From: CAVTJL01 sp963752325
GTDB taxonomy: Bacteria; Pseudomonadota; Alphaproteobacteria; Geminicoccales; Geminicoccaceae
DNA: 64,000 nt
Direction of reading: 5' to 3'
Assembly: GCA_963752325.1 (NCBI GenBank)
Contig: CAVVXU010000005.1
Location: 1,116,001-1,180,000 of the forward strand
The translations under genes and the position numbers were made by a program. The notes beneath the pieces were generated by a model, which saw only the letters and a list, made by a program, of their open reading frames with translations, did not search any database and was not told where the DNA came from. This document shows positions 47,154 to 56,843 of the stretch, piece after piece. Numbering within the stretch: position 1 is the stretch's first letter; the number at the start of each line of letters is the position of its first letter.

Positions 47154-48080
47154 TCAGGCGCCGGTGAGCTTCGCGACCTCCGCGGCGAGGTCGTCCTGCT
47201 GCTTCTCGATGCCCTCGCCCAGGACCATGCGCACGAAGCCGGTCACCTCGACCGGCGTGCCCTGCTCCTTGGCCACGGCCTCGACCACCTGGCGCACCCG
47301 CTTCTCGGTATCGACGACGAAGACCTGCTCGAGCAGGGCCGCCTCCTCGAAGAACTTCCTGAGCCGGCCGTCGACCATCTTCTCGATGATGTTCTCGGGC
47401 TTGCCGGTGGCCCGCGCCTGGTCGGCGTAGATCGCCCGCTCGCGCTCGACAAGGGCCGCATCGAAGCTCTCGCGGTCCAGCGCCTGCGGGTTGGCCGCCG
47501 CCACATGCATGGCCAGCTGCTTGCCCAGCTCGGCCAGCGTTGCCGGCTGCGCCTTCGAGCGCAGGGCGACGAGCACGCCGATCTTGCCCAGCCCCGGGGC
47601 CGCCTGGGCATGCACATAGCCGGCGACGAGGCCCTCATCCACCTCGAGATAGGAGGTGCGGCGCAGCGTCAGGTTCTCGCCGATCACGCCCATCGCCTGC
47701 TGGATCTCCTGCTCGACCGTGCGGCCGCTGCCCGAGACCGGGAACGAGGCCAGCGCCGCCACGTCGCCCTTGGCGCCGGGCGCCAGCCCGGCGATCAGGT
47801 GGACGAGCGCCTGGAAGGTCTCGTTGCGGGCGACGAAGTCCGTCTCGGAGTTGACCTCGACGAGGGCGCCGACGCGCCCGTCGAGGCGCATGCCGATCAG
47901 CCCTTCGGCGGCCACCCGCCCGGCCTTCTTGGCCGCGGCGGCGAGCCCCTTCTTGCGCAGCCAGTCGGTCGACGCCTCGATGTTGCCGGCGTTCTCCTCG
48001 AGCGCCTTCTTGCAGTCCATCATGCCGGCGCCGGTGGTCTCGCGCAGCTGCTTGACGAGCGCCGGGGTGATCGATGCCAT
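47154..48080 (-). CDS. tsf: Elongation factor Ts
   Basis: This is the nucleotide exchange factor for EF-Tu. The N-terminal UBA-like domain and signature LRETTGAGMMDCKKALEENA and the second signature RVGALVEVNSETDFVARN are clear. The length is 308 residues. It follows rpsB by 67 bases on the same strand, as in most bacteria. Confidence 0.98.
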   Translation of the reverse strand: MASITPALVKQLRETTGAGMMDCKKALEENAGNIEASTDWLRKKGLAAAAKKAGRVAAEGLIGMRLDGRVGALVEVNSETDFVARNETFQALVHLIAGLAPGAKGDVAALASFPVSGSGRTVEQEIQQAMGVIGENLTLRRTSYLEVDEGLVAGYVHAQAAPGLGKIGVLVALRSKAQPATLAELGKQLAMHVAAANPQALDRESFDAALVERERAIYADQARATGKPENIIEKMVDGRLRKFFEEAALLEQVFVVDTEKRVRQVVEAVAKEQGTPVEVTGFVRMVLGEGIEKQQDDLAAEVAKLTGA

Positions 48081-48147
48081 GTCTCTCGCTCTCTCTACGA
48101 AATATGTGTCGCCGACCGCTCGCCCGGGGGCGCCGATCGGCGGATGA

Positions 48148-49029
48148 TCAGGAGGCCGCGGGCTGGGGCTCCTCGCTCGCCACGGGAGCCGGCTCGACGG
48201 GTGCCTCGGCAGGCGCCTCGGCTACAGGCTCCGAAGCCGCCTCCGCCTCAGGAGCGGCCTCGACGGGCGCCGGCTCCTCCTCGGCAGCCACCTCCTCGAT
48301 GGGCTCGTCCACGGAGCCGAGGTCGACGCCGCTCGCCACCATCTCGGCCTGAATGCCGTCCAGCACCGCGCCCACGACCAGGTCGCAGTAGAGGTTGATG
48401 GCACGGCTCGCGTCGTCGTTGCCGGGCACCGGATAGCGGACGCCCGAGGGATCGCTGTTGCTGTCGCAGATGGCGACGACCGGAATGCCGAGCTTGGTCG
48501 CCTCCTGAACCGCGATCGCCTCCTTGTTGGTGTCGATGATGAACAGCAGGTCGGGCAGCCCGCCCATGTCCTTGATGCCGCCCAAGGCCCGCTCGAGCTT
48601 CTCGCGCTCGCGGTTGCGCTGGAGCAGCTCCTTCTTGGTCAGGCCCGACTGGCCCTCGGCCACCTGGGCCTCGAGATCGCGCAGACGCCGGATGGACAGG
48701 CTGATCGTCTTCCAGTTGGTCAGCATGCCGCCGAGCCAGCGATGGTTGACGAAATACTGGCCGCAGCGCTTGGCCGCCTGGGCAACCGGCTCCTGGGCCT
48801 GCCGCTTGGTGCCGACGAAGAGCACCCGGCCGCCGCTGGCGACGACGTCGCGCAGCGCCTGCAGCGCCCGATGCGTCATCGGCACGGTCTGCGTCAGGTC
48901 GAGGATGTGCACGCCGTTGCGGGTGCCATAGATGTAGGGCGCCATGCGCGGGTTCCAGCGCCGCGTCTGATGCCCGAAATGCACGCCGGCCTCGAGCAGC
49001 TGGCGCATGGTGAAGGTCGGGAAGGCCAT
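48148..49029 (-). CDS. rpsB: 30S ribosomal protein S2 with acidic C-terminal extension
   Basis: The body (residues 1 to about 240) is ordinary S2: MRQLLEAGVHFGHQTRRWNP, IHILD-type VHILDLTQTV and PDLLFIIDTNKEAIAVQEA. The last 50 residues form an Ala/Glu/Pro-rich acidic tail (for example EEVAAEEEPAPVEAAPEAEA), longer than in E. coli but seen in several alphaproteobacteria. The ATG at 49029 gives MAFPTFTMRQLLEAG; upstream extension is not conserved in character. It begins the rpsB-to-fabZ block. Confidence 0.97.
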   Translation of the reverse strand: MAFPTFTMRQLLEAGVHFGHQTRRWNPRMAPYIYGTRNGVHILDLTQTVPMTHRALQALRDVVASGGRVLFVGTKRQAQEPVAQAAKRCGQYFVNHRWLGGMLTNWKTISLSIRRLRDLEAQVAEGQSGLTKKELLQRNREREKLERALGGIKDMGGLPDLLFIIDTNKEAIAVQEATKLGIPVVAICDSNSDPSGVRYPVPGNDDASRAINLYCDLVVGAVLDGIQAEMVASGVDLGSVDEPIEEVAAEEEPAPVEAAPEAEAASEPVAEAPAEAPVEPAPVASEEPQPAAS

Positions 49030-49189
49030 TCCTTGGGTCCTGCTTCCGGTTAATCCGCCGCGGGCCGTCGCCCGGCCGAGGCCGGGACCGGAAAGCATGC
49101 ACAAGCGCACGCCTGAGCCCGCGTGAGAGGTCGGGGCGGTATCTACTAGGCGGCCCCGCCGATTTCAAGCCCGGCCGCCGGCCGGTCGA

Positions 49190-50125
49190 TCAGGCGGCCA
49201 GCGCCAGGCCCAGCCCCCGACCCGACAGAAAGGCCGCCTCGACCCTGGGGCCGAGGCACCAGTCGCCGCAGATTCCGAGGCCGCGATCGCGATCGAGCAG
49301 GAAGTCGCAGCCGAGCGGCCGCTCGACCAGCGCGTAGGGCCAGCGCCAGGCCTCCTGAACGACCGGCGGCGGCAGGGTCAGCCCCAGCGCCTCGGCCATC
49401 GCCTCCAGCAGGAGCGCTCCTGCCGCTTCCGCCGACCCGGGCGACCATACCGGACGGGCGTGCGCGATCCATGTGTGGGCCGGGCCGCGCCCCGGCTTGC
49501 CGGCCTGCGAGGCGATCCACACCAGCGGCCCGGCTGCCGGGCGCAGGCTCTCGGGCGCGCCGTCGAGCGGCTCGGCGAAAGCCGTCATCAGCGACCAGCA
49601 GGGTGCTATCGCCACGCCCTCGAGCATCGCCCGCCAGCCGGCAGGCGCCTCGTCGCCCAAGAGCGGCAGCGCCTCGGGCGCCGGAACGGCGAGGACGACG
49701 CTGGCGAACGCCTCCGTCTCCTCGCCACCGGCGGCGACCAGCCGCCACCCGCCCCCGCTGCGGCACAGCCCCTCGATGCGGCGGCCGAGACGCACCTCGA
49801 TCCCGTCCAAGAGCGCCTCCACCGGCGCCCGCATCGACGGCACGCCGCACCAGGCTGGCCGGCCGGGCTCGTCGCCTGCCGGCCAGCGGGCAGCGATGCC
49901 GGCCGCGGCCCACTCCGCGAGCCGGGCCTCGAAGGCGGCGGCGCGCGCCCGGATGTACTGGGCGCCATGGTCGAACAGCGCCTCCCCGACACGGCGCTGG
50001 GCCAGTCTGCCGCCCACCGCCTCGCGCTCGTCGAGGAGCACCGGCCGATGGCCGCGGTCGGCGAGCATCCGGGCACAGGCGGCCCCCGCCATCCCGGCAC
50101 CGACGATCGCCACCTGCCTGGCCAT
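49190..50125 (-). CDS. FAD-dependent oxidoreductase, renalase/amine-oxidase-like
   Basis: This 311-residue flavoprotein has an N-terminal Rossmann dinucleotide fold (VAIVGAGMAGAACARMLADR), VLLDEREAVGGRLAQRR and the FAD-binding C-terminus GLGICGDWCLGPRVEAAFLS, the pattern of the renalase-like NAD(P)/FAD oxidoreductase group. Substrate is unknown. It is downstream of dnaE on the same strand with a 38-base gap. Confidence 0.88.
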   Translation of the reverse strand: MARQVAIVGAGMAGAACARMLADRGHRPVLLDEREAVGGRLAQRRVGEALFDHGAQYIRARAAAFEARLAEWAAAGIAARWPAGDEPGRPAWCGVPSMRAPVEALLDGIEVRLGRRIEGLCRSGGGWRLVAAGGEETEAFASVVLAVPAPEALPLLGDEAPAGWRAMLEGVAIAPCWSLMTAFAEPLDGAPESLRPAAGPLVWIASQAGKPGRGPAHTWIAHARPVWSPGSAEAAGALLLEAMAEALGLTLPPPVVQEAWRWPYALVERPLGCDFLLDRDRGLGICGDWCLGPRVEAAFLSGRGLGLALAA

Positions 50126-50163
50126 CGGGCGCTCCCCTCGATCGCCGCCCGGCTTCCGGGCGC

Positions 50164-53100
50164 TCAATGCACCGTCAGCTCGCGCACCTCGACCACCCCG
50201 GGCAGGCGGCCGAGATCGGCGCGGCGGCCATAGGACAGCATGAAGGCCTCGGGCAGGGAGACGACGAGCCGCTCGCCCGCGGGCAGGCCCACCACCAGCC
50301 TGACCCGGGCGCCCCGCTCGTCGGCCAGGATCGGCCGCAGGCGATGCGCCGCCTCGACATCCGCGACGTGGATCTCGACCGTGCCCGCGGCCTGCATGTC
50401 GACCCGCCGCTCGAGCGGCTCGACATGCTGGGCCGTGAGCTTGATCGCGTCGCCGTCGAGCCGGGCGTCGACATCGACCAGCAGGAGGGCATGGCCCTCG
50501 AGCAGGTCGCGCACCTGGCTCAGGAGATCGCTGAACAGCGTCACCTCGTACTGGCCCGTGGCGTCGGAGAGCTGGACAAAGGCAAAACGCGCCCGCTCGG
50601 TCGCCCGCTCCTGCTTGGCGATCACCACACCAGCCATCGTCACGCGCGAGCGCTCGCCCGACATCAGATGCGCGCGGAGATCGGTCGAGGCGACGACGCG
50701 CATGCGCGCCAGCGCCGTCCGATAGCCGTCGAGCGGATGGGCCGACATATAAAAGCCGATCACGTCCAGCTCGTTCTGCAGCCGCTCGAGCGTCGGCCAG
50801 TCCTCGACGTGCTGCAGCGTCGGGTGCGGCGGCCTTATCGCCGCGGCACCGCCGAACAGGCTCTCCTGACCGCTCGCCGCCGCCTCGACCTCGGCGTGGC
50901 CATGGCGAAGTGCCGTCTCGATCCCCTCGAGATGCCGGCGGCGGTTGTCGTCAAGGCTGTCGAGCCCGCCCGACTTGACCAGCGCCTCGAGCAGCCGGCG
51001 GTTCAGGACTTTCGGGCCGACGCGCTCGACGAGCTCGAAGATATCGGCGAAGGGCCCGCCCCGGCGGCGCTCCTCGACCAGAAGCTCCATCGCCTGGGCG
51101 CCCACGCCCTTGATCGCCGCCAGCGCATAGCGCACCGCCGGGCCCTCCTCGGTGTCCTCGACCGCGAAGCGGACCTCGGAGCGGTTCACGTCGGGCGGCA
51201 GCAGGACGAGGCCGCGGCCCGGCCATCTCCTGGCGGAAGGCCGCCACCTTCTCCTGGCTCGCCATCTCGGTCGTCATCGCGGCGGCATAGAACTCGACCG
51301 CGTGGTTGGCCTTCAGATAGGCCGTCTGGTAGGCGAGGAGCGCGTAGGCGGCGGCGTGGCTCTTGTTGAAGCCGTAGGAGGCGAACTTCGCCACCGCGTC
51401 GAAGATGGTGTTGGCGAGATCGAGCGCGATGCCCCGCTCGACGGCACCATTGACGAAGGTCTCGCGCTGGGCATCCATCTCCGCCTTGATCTTCTTGCCC
51501 ATGGCGCGACGGAGGAGATCGGCGCCGCCCAGCGTGTAGCCGGCCAGCTGCTTGGCGATCTCCATCACCTGCTCCTGGTAGATGATGACGCCGTTGGTCT
51601 CGGCCAGGATCGGCTCCAGCATCGGGTGCAGGTAGCTCGGGTCCTCGACCTTGTGCTTGACGTTGATGTAGCGCGGGATGTTGTCCATCGGCCCGGGCCG
51701 GTAGAGCGACACCATCGCGATGATGTCCTCAAAGCAGTCCGGCTTCAGCTTCCGGAGCGCGTCGCGCATGCCGCCCAATTCCAGCTGGAAGATGCCGGTC
51801 GTCTCGGCCCGGGCCACCAGCTCGTAGCTGGGCCGATCGTCGAGCGGGATCTTCAAAAGATCGATCGGCACGCCCCTGGCATGTACCATCTCCTCGGCCT
51901 GGCGCAGCAGGGTCAGCGTCGACAGGCCGAGGAAGTCGAACTTGACGAGGCCCGCCTTCTCGACGTCCTTCATGTTGAACTGGGTGGCCGGCATGGGTGC
52001 TCTGGGATCGCGGTAGAGCGGCACCAGCTCGTCCAGCGGCCGGTCGCCGATGACGACACCCGCCGCGTGGGTCGAGGCGTTGCGCGGCAGCCCCTCGAGC
52101 TTGATCGCGATCTCGATCATGTGCGCCACGCCCTGGTCCTCCTCCATGGCCTGGCGGAGGCGGGGCTCCATGTCGAGCGCCTGGGTGAGCGTCACCGGAT
52201 GGGCCGGGTTGTTCGGCACGAGCTTGCAGATGCGGTCGACGAGGCCGAAGGGCAGCCCCAGCACGCGGCCCACGTCGCGCAGGGCCGCGCGGGCCTGCAG
52301 CGTGCCGAAGGTGATGATCTGCGCCACCCGGTCGGCGCCGTAGCGGTCGCGCACATAGGCGATGACCTCGCCGCGCCGCTCCTCGCAGAAGTCGATGTCG
52401 AAATCCGGCATCGAGACGCGGTCGGGATTGAGGAAGCGCTCGAAGAGCAGGCCGAAGCGCAAGGGGTCGAGGTCGGTGATCTCGAGGCTCCAGGCCACGA
52501 CCGAGCCCGCACCCGAGCCGCGGCCGGGCCCCACCGGGATGCCCTGCGCCCTTGGCCCAGCGGATGAAGTCCGAGACGATGAGGAAATAGCCCGGGAACT
52601 TCATCTGCGCGATGACGTCCAGCTCGTAGGCCAGGCGCTCGCGGTAGGGCTCCGCCACACTCTCCCGCTCGGCCTCGTCCATCCCCTCGGTCCAGACGGT
52701 CTTTCGCAGCCGCCGCTCCAGCCCATCGGCCGCCTGCCGACGCATCTCGGCCTCCTCGTCGGCGGCGAAGGTGGGCAGGATCGGATCCCGCGCCGGCGCC
52801 TTGAAGGCGCAGCGCCGGGCGATGACGAGCGTGTTCTCGAGCGCCTCCGGCAGGTCCGCGAAGAGCGCCTGCATCTCCTCCGCGGACTTGAAGCGGTGCT
52901 CGGGCGTCAGCCGCCGCCGCTCCTCGAGCATCACCGGCACGCCCTTGTGCGATGCACAAGAGCACGTCGTGCGCCTCGTAGAAGGAGGCGTCCATGAAGT
53001 GGATGTCGTTGGTCGCGACCAGCGGCACGCCCTGCGCATAGGCGAGGTCCAGGAGCGCCGGCTCGATCCGGTCCTCGACCTCGAGGCCGTGGCGCATCAG

Positions 53101-53625
53101 CTCCACATAGAGCCGATCCCCGAACAGCTCCTTCAGGGCCAGCAGCGCCGCCTCGGCCGCGGCCGCATCGCCTCGCGCCAGGGCCGCGCCCACGGGGCCG
53201 CCCGGGCCGCCGGTCAGGGCGATCAGCCCCTCGGTGCCGCCTTCGAGGTCCTCGAGGGTGAGCTCCGCCGTGCCGGGCTCGCCGCCCAGATAGGCCCGCG
53301 TCATCAGCCGCAGCAGGTTGCCGTAGCCCGTCTCGTCCTTGACGAGCAGGAGCAGCCGCTCGGGCTCCGGCGGCCGTCCGCCCGCCCGCGGCCGCGCCTC
53401 GGACGGGGTGATCGGCATCAGGACGCCCATGATCGGCTGCACCCCCGCCTTGGCCGCGGCCGCGCCGAACTGCATGGCACCGAAGAGGTTGGCGCTGTCG
53501 GTCACGGCCACGGCCGGCATGCGCTCGGCGCGGCAGCGCTTCGCCAGCTCGTCGTAGCGCACGGCGCCCTCGAGCAGCGAGAAGGCGGAGCGGACGCGGA
53601 GATGGACGAAGCCGGCGTGCGACAT
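50164..53625 (-). CDS. dnaE: DNA polymerase III alpha subunit, DnaE1 type (three frame breaks)
   Basis: This is the replicative polymerase. An N-terminal PHP domain (HLRVRSAFSLLEGAVRYDEL), the palm with catalytic aspartates PDFDIDFCEERRGEV, fingers, and a C-terminal OB-fold (VTMAGVVIAKQERATER) are present. Insertions near 52955, 52552 and 51215 split it into four pieces; removing exactly three bases gives 1152 residues in one frame, the expected size. The junction sequences (LLCIAKGVPVML, RWAKAQGIPVGPG, EMAGRGLVLLPPD) read well. An essential gene with three breaks is the best control that these are errors. Confidence 0.95.
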
Positions 53626-53630
53626 GCTTT

Positions 53631-53673
53631 TCCTCTGGGGTGGTGCCCCGGGTCCTCTGGGGTGGTGCCCGGG
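53631..53673. repeat. Tandem G+C-rich repeat ahead of dnaE
   Basis: Two near-identical units of 22 and 21 bases (each TCCTCTGGGGTGGTGCCC plus C/GGG) lie directly before the dnaE start codon. The core GGGTGGTGCCC recurs inverted as GGGCACCACCC near 54499. The unit may be a small dispersed palindromic element; function is unknown. Confidence 0.55.
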
Positions 53674-53851
53674 CATGCTAACCCCTTCCCCGCACCCCAG
53701 GGCAAGCCTCGCCTGCTTTTCATCCACAGCTTTGATGCACGGCCGGCATCGCAACCGGGACGTGAGGCCACTCACCACGGAGGAGCCGGGACAGACGCCC
53801 CTGCACCGTCTAGGCTACGCTCGACCAACGAGACTCCGGGAGGAGGCGGGC

Positions 53852-54490
53852 ATGGCGCTCGAGGTGATCGGCGTGGGCTTCGGCAGGACCGGGACGATGT
53901 CGCTCAAGCTCGCCCTCGAGCGGCTGGGCCACGGTCCGTGCTACCACATGATCGAGGTGTTCCAGCACCCGCAGCACATCCCCCTCTGGGAGCGCGGGGC
54001 CGCGGGCGAGGCGGTCGACTGGGACGCGCTGTTCGAGGGCTTTCGCGCCGTCGTCGACTGGCCCGCATGCCATTTCTGGCGCGAGCTGCTCGAGCACTAT
54101 CCCCAGGCCAAGGCGATCCTCACCGTGCGCGACGCCGAGGGCTGGTACGACAGCGCCGTCGCCACGATCTTCACCGTCGCGGAGGGCGAGGTTCCGGCCG
54201 CGGCGCCGCAGGTCTTCCAGGACCAGGCGCGGATGGCGCGGCGCATCGTGGCCGAGCTCGACCTCGACGGCCGCCTCGACGACCGCGCCCACGTGATCGA
54301 CCTCTTCAACCGCCACATCGAGGCCGTGCAGCGCGAGATCCCCGCCTCGCGCCTTCTCGTCTATCGGGTCTCGGAGGGCTGGGAGCCGCTCTGCCGCTTC
54401 CTCGGGGCACCCGTCCCGGACGAGCCCTTCCCCCGCGTCAACACGACCAAGGACTTCAAGGCACGCCGGGCGGCGCGCGGCCTGGACTAG
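53852..54490 (+). CDS. Sulfotransferase-family protein
   Basis: This 212-residue protein has the PAPS-binding loop GFGRTGTMSLKLALERLG at its N-terminus and VTVRDAEGWYDS-type ILTVRDAEGWYDSAV for the 3'-phosphate site, as in the eukaryote-like sulfotransferase group. It has a clear AGGAGG ribosome site. The acceptor substrate is unknown. It is convergent with the papain-like protease gene. Confidence 0.85.
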   Translation: MALEVIGVGFGRTGTMSLKLALERLGHGPCYHMIEVFQHPQHIPLWERGAAGEAVDWDALFEGFRAVVDWPACHFWRELLEHYPQAKAILTVRDAEGWYDSAVATIFTVAEGEVPAAAPQVFQDQARMARRIVAELDLDGRLDDRAHVIDLFNRHIEAVQREIPASRLLVYRVSEGWEPLCRFLGAPVPDEPFPRVNTTKDFKARRAARGLD

Positions 54491-54541
54491 GATCGGGGAG
54501 CGGGCACCACCCGGGGCACCTCGCCCCCGCGTCCCGGAGCC

Positions 54542-56572
54542 TCAGGCGGGATAGAACCCGTCGCCATAGCCCGACACCTGGGCCGGCCTGAAGCCCTCGG
54601 CCGCGAGCTGGTCGAAGGCCCGCTGGTAGCCTCCAGCATCGAGGCCGTGGCGCGCCTGCCAGGGCCCGAAGGGCTCCTTGCGCCAGATCGCGGCGTAGCG
54701 CGCGATGCCGGTGTCGCTGTAGCCGCTGACACAGGCGAGCCGGTAGCCCTGCGCCAGCATCTCGTCGAATTTCTTCTGGTAGGCGCTGGCGGTGAGGCCG
54801 TGACGCGCCTCCCAGGCGACACCGCTCTGCCGCTCCCAGATCGCAGCGAACAAAACGTCCACATTGACCCGGTAGCCGCACACCTGGACGGGCGCGAAAC
54901 CCTGCGCCGTCATCTGATCGAAGGTCTCCTGGTACTGGTCGCGCGTCATGCCGTGGCGCGCCTGCCAGTCCGGCCCCGGCCGCTGCTCGAAGAGGGCGGC
55001 GTAGCGCGCCTGGCCGCCCTCGGCATAGCCGCTGACACAGGTGAGCCTGAAGCCCTGACGCGCCATCTCGTCGAAGAAGGCCTGGTACTGCTCGCCCGTG
55101 AGCCCGTGCCGGGCCTGCCAGGCGCCACCCGCGCGCTGCTGCCACACCGCGTTGAAGCGCGACCCGCGCCCCTCGCTGTAGCCCGCGACCCAGGTGAGCC
55201 GGAAGCCCTGGCCCACCAGCTGATCGAAGGCCTGCTGGTAGGCCGCGGCATCGATGCCGTGCCGCGCCTGCCAGGCGCTGCCGTCGCCCGTCTCGAAAAG
55301 GGCCGCAAAGCGCGTCGTGAAGCGCGACAGCGTCACCGGCTGCCTGCCCGTCGTACCGGCGGCGTTGTAGATGTCGCTGAAGTCGAGCGCGGCGTCGATC
55401 TCGGTGCCGGCAAGCGTGCCGGGTGCGGTGGGTGCCGTCGAGGGGGCGATGAAGAGACGAATCCTCGACCCGTTGTCGAGGAACTGGCCGTTCACGTCGT
55501 GCCGCCCGTCGCCCAGATAGGCCGAGCCCAGCCGCGTCGGCTGCCCCGGATTGACGAAATCCTCGGAGCGGCGCAGCAGCATGCGGAAGGTGCTCTGGCC
55601 CACCGTCACCCACCAGTTGCCGAGCCAGCAGGCCTCGCTCTGCACGAAGGTCGGATCGACCACGTCCTTCAGATACCAGCCGCTCGTGATCATCCAGTTG
55701 GGGTCGTTCTGGTAGGCGATCTCGATGAACGCGTTCTCGCCCCAGTGGTTCTTGGCGAAGAAGACCTTGCGGTTGCGGTCGAAGCCGATGAGCAGGAGCA
55801 CGTGGCCGCCCACGGGCGGTGTCAGGTGCTGCACGTCGCAGACCACCTCGTGCAGGTCCATGATCGTGCTCTCGAGGGCCGCCACGCTCGGGTTGCCGCC
55901 CAAGGACGCCCAGCCCGTGCCGCGATAGCGCGCGTTGACGCGGGCCAAGAGCGGGATGTGCTGCTCGCAGAACTCGACGGCGTCATAGTCCTCCTGGCTC
56001 ACCACCGCCTGCTGATTGGCAAAGCCCAGCACCGGCAGGATGTCCAAAAGGCTCTGCTGGCTTTGCAGATAGGGTGCGGCACCCTCGGGCGGCACCGCGT
56101 TCTCCGAGATCTTCTGGACGATGTCGCCGCTGCCCTGGAAGCCGATGAGCGAGCTGTTGTTCTCGACCGGCTGGACCACGTTCTGCGCGGCGTCGCGGTT
56201 GAGCGCGAACGACTTGCCCATGTGGAAGACATACTCCTCGGACACGTCGACGACGGTGTTGAACCTTCTTCGGTACGCCGCCTCGAGCGCCGCCGCCCCG
56301 GCGAAGGCCCAGCAGGTGCCCCGGTCGTTCTGCGCCTTGAAGGGCGACTGGTACTGGGCGAGCGTGAAGATGCCCCGGAAGGCGAGATCCACCGGCCGAA
56401 TGCCCACGGTCTCGAGCCGGCCCTGCGCCTCCGCCCGCCTGAGCGCCGTCTCGACCAGGGCGCTGTGCTCCTCGAGCGCCAGCGCCGGCGAGGCCAGAAG
56501 GGGCGAGGCCGGCGGCCTCTCGGCAAGGCGTGGATGGTTCGCGACCGACACGAACGCGGCGGAGTTCCCCAT
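54542..56572 (-). CDS. Papain-like (C1) cysteine protease with five C-terminal 51-residue tandem repeats
   Basis: Residues 70-330 form a papain-type domain: the nucleophile lies in NDRGTCWAFAGAAALEAAYR, the catalytic His in PVGGHVLLLIGFDRN and the Asn in VFFAKNHWGENAF. A linker of about 100 residues follows. From residue 434 to the end come five copies of a 51-residue unit (starts 434, 485, 536, 587, 638; the last is cut to 39). Each begins W(Q/E)ARHG and carries the pattern YQ-x2-FD-x5-QG(F/Y) and GY, matching the bacterial tandem repeat BTRD1 type. No signal peptide is obvious at MGNSAAFVSVANHPRLA. The gene is intact at 676 residues. Role is unknown; a secreted or effector protease is possible. 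Confidence 0.8.
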   Translation of the reverse strand: MGNSAAFVSVANHPRLAERPPASPLLASPALALEEHSALVETALRRAEAQGRLETVGIRPVDLAFRGIFTLAQYQSPFKAQNDRGTCWAFAGAAALEAAYRRRFNTVVDVSEEYVFHMGKSFALNRDAAQNVVQPVENNSSLIGFQGSGDIVQKISENAVPPEGAAPYLQSQQSLLDILPVLGFANQQAVVSQEDYDAVEFCEQHIPLLARVNARYRGTGWASLGGNPSVAALESTIMDLHEVVCDVQHLTPPVGGHVLLLIGFDRNRKVFFAKNHWGENAFIEIAYQNDPNWMITSGWYLKDVVDPTFVQSEACWLGNWWVTVGQSTFRMLLRRSEDFVNPGQPTRLGSAYLGDGRHDVNGQFLDNGSRIRLFIAPSTAPTAPGTLAGTEIDAALDFSDIYNAAGTTGRQPVTLSRFTTRFAALFETGDGSAWQARHGIDAAAYQQAFDQLVGQGFRLTWVAGYSEGRGSRFNAVWQQRAGGAWQARHGLTGEQYQAFFDEMARQGFRLTCVSGYAEGGQARYAALFEQRPGPDWQARHGMTRDQYQETFDQMTAQGFAPVQVCGYRVNVDVLFAAIWERQSGVAWEARHGLTASAYQKKFDEMLAQGYRLACVSGYSDTGIARYAAIWRKEPFGPWQARHGLDAGGYQRAFDQLAAEGFRPAQVSGYGDGFYPA

Positions 56573-56843
56573 CGTCTTTTCCTCTCATTGGCCCACCGAG
56601 TTGGCGGGCTTTTGAGAGCGTAGGCGCGGATGGGGGTGGCGCCAATGATGGGCGTCACAGGGGGGGAGGGGGAGCACCGCGTTCGCAAGTCGGCCCAGCG
56701 AACTTCGTCGCGCCGCCCGGCATGGATTGAGAGCCGCCACGCCACTCAAAACGTCAGCCAGCGTCCCCCTAAGCCCGTCCCATTAGAACTCCACTGACCA
56801 CAGCTTAGATGCGCCTGCCCCCTGGAGAAATAGTGGCACTTCA

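Noticed and set aside
50164..53625. dnaE as a set of separate partial genes or a pseudogene
   Set aside because: Removing exactly three bases gives a single full-length polymerase of expected size with conserved junctions, so separate genes or decay are less likely than sequence error.
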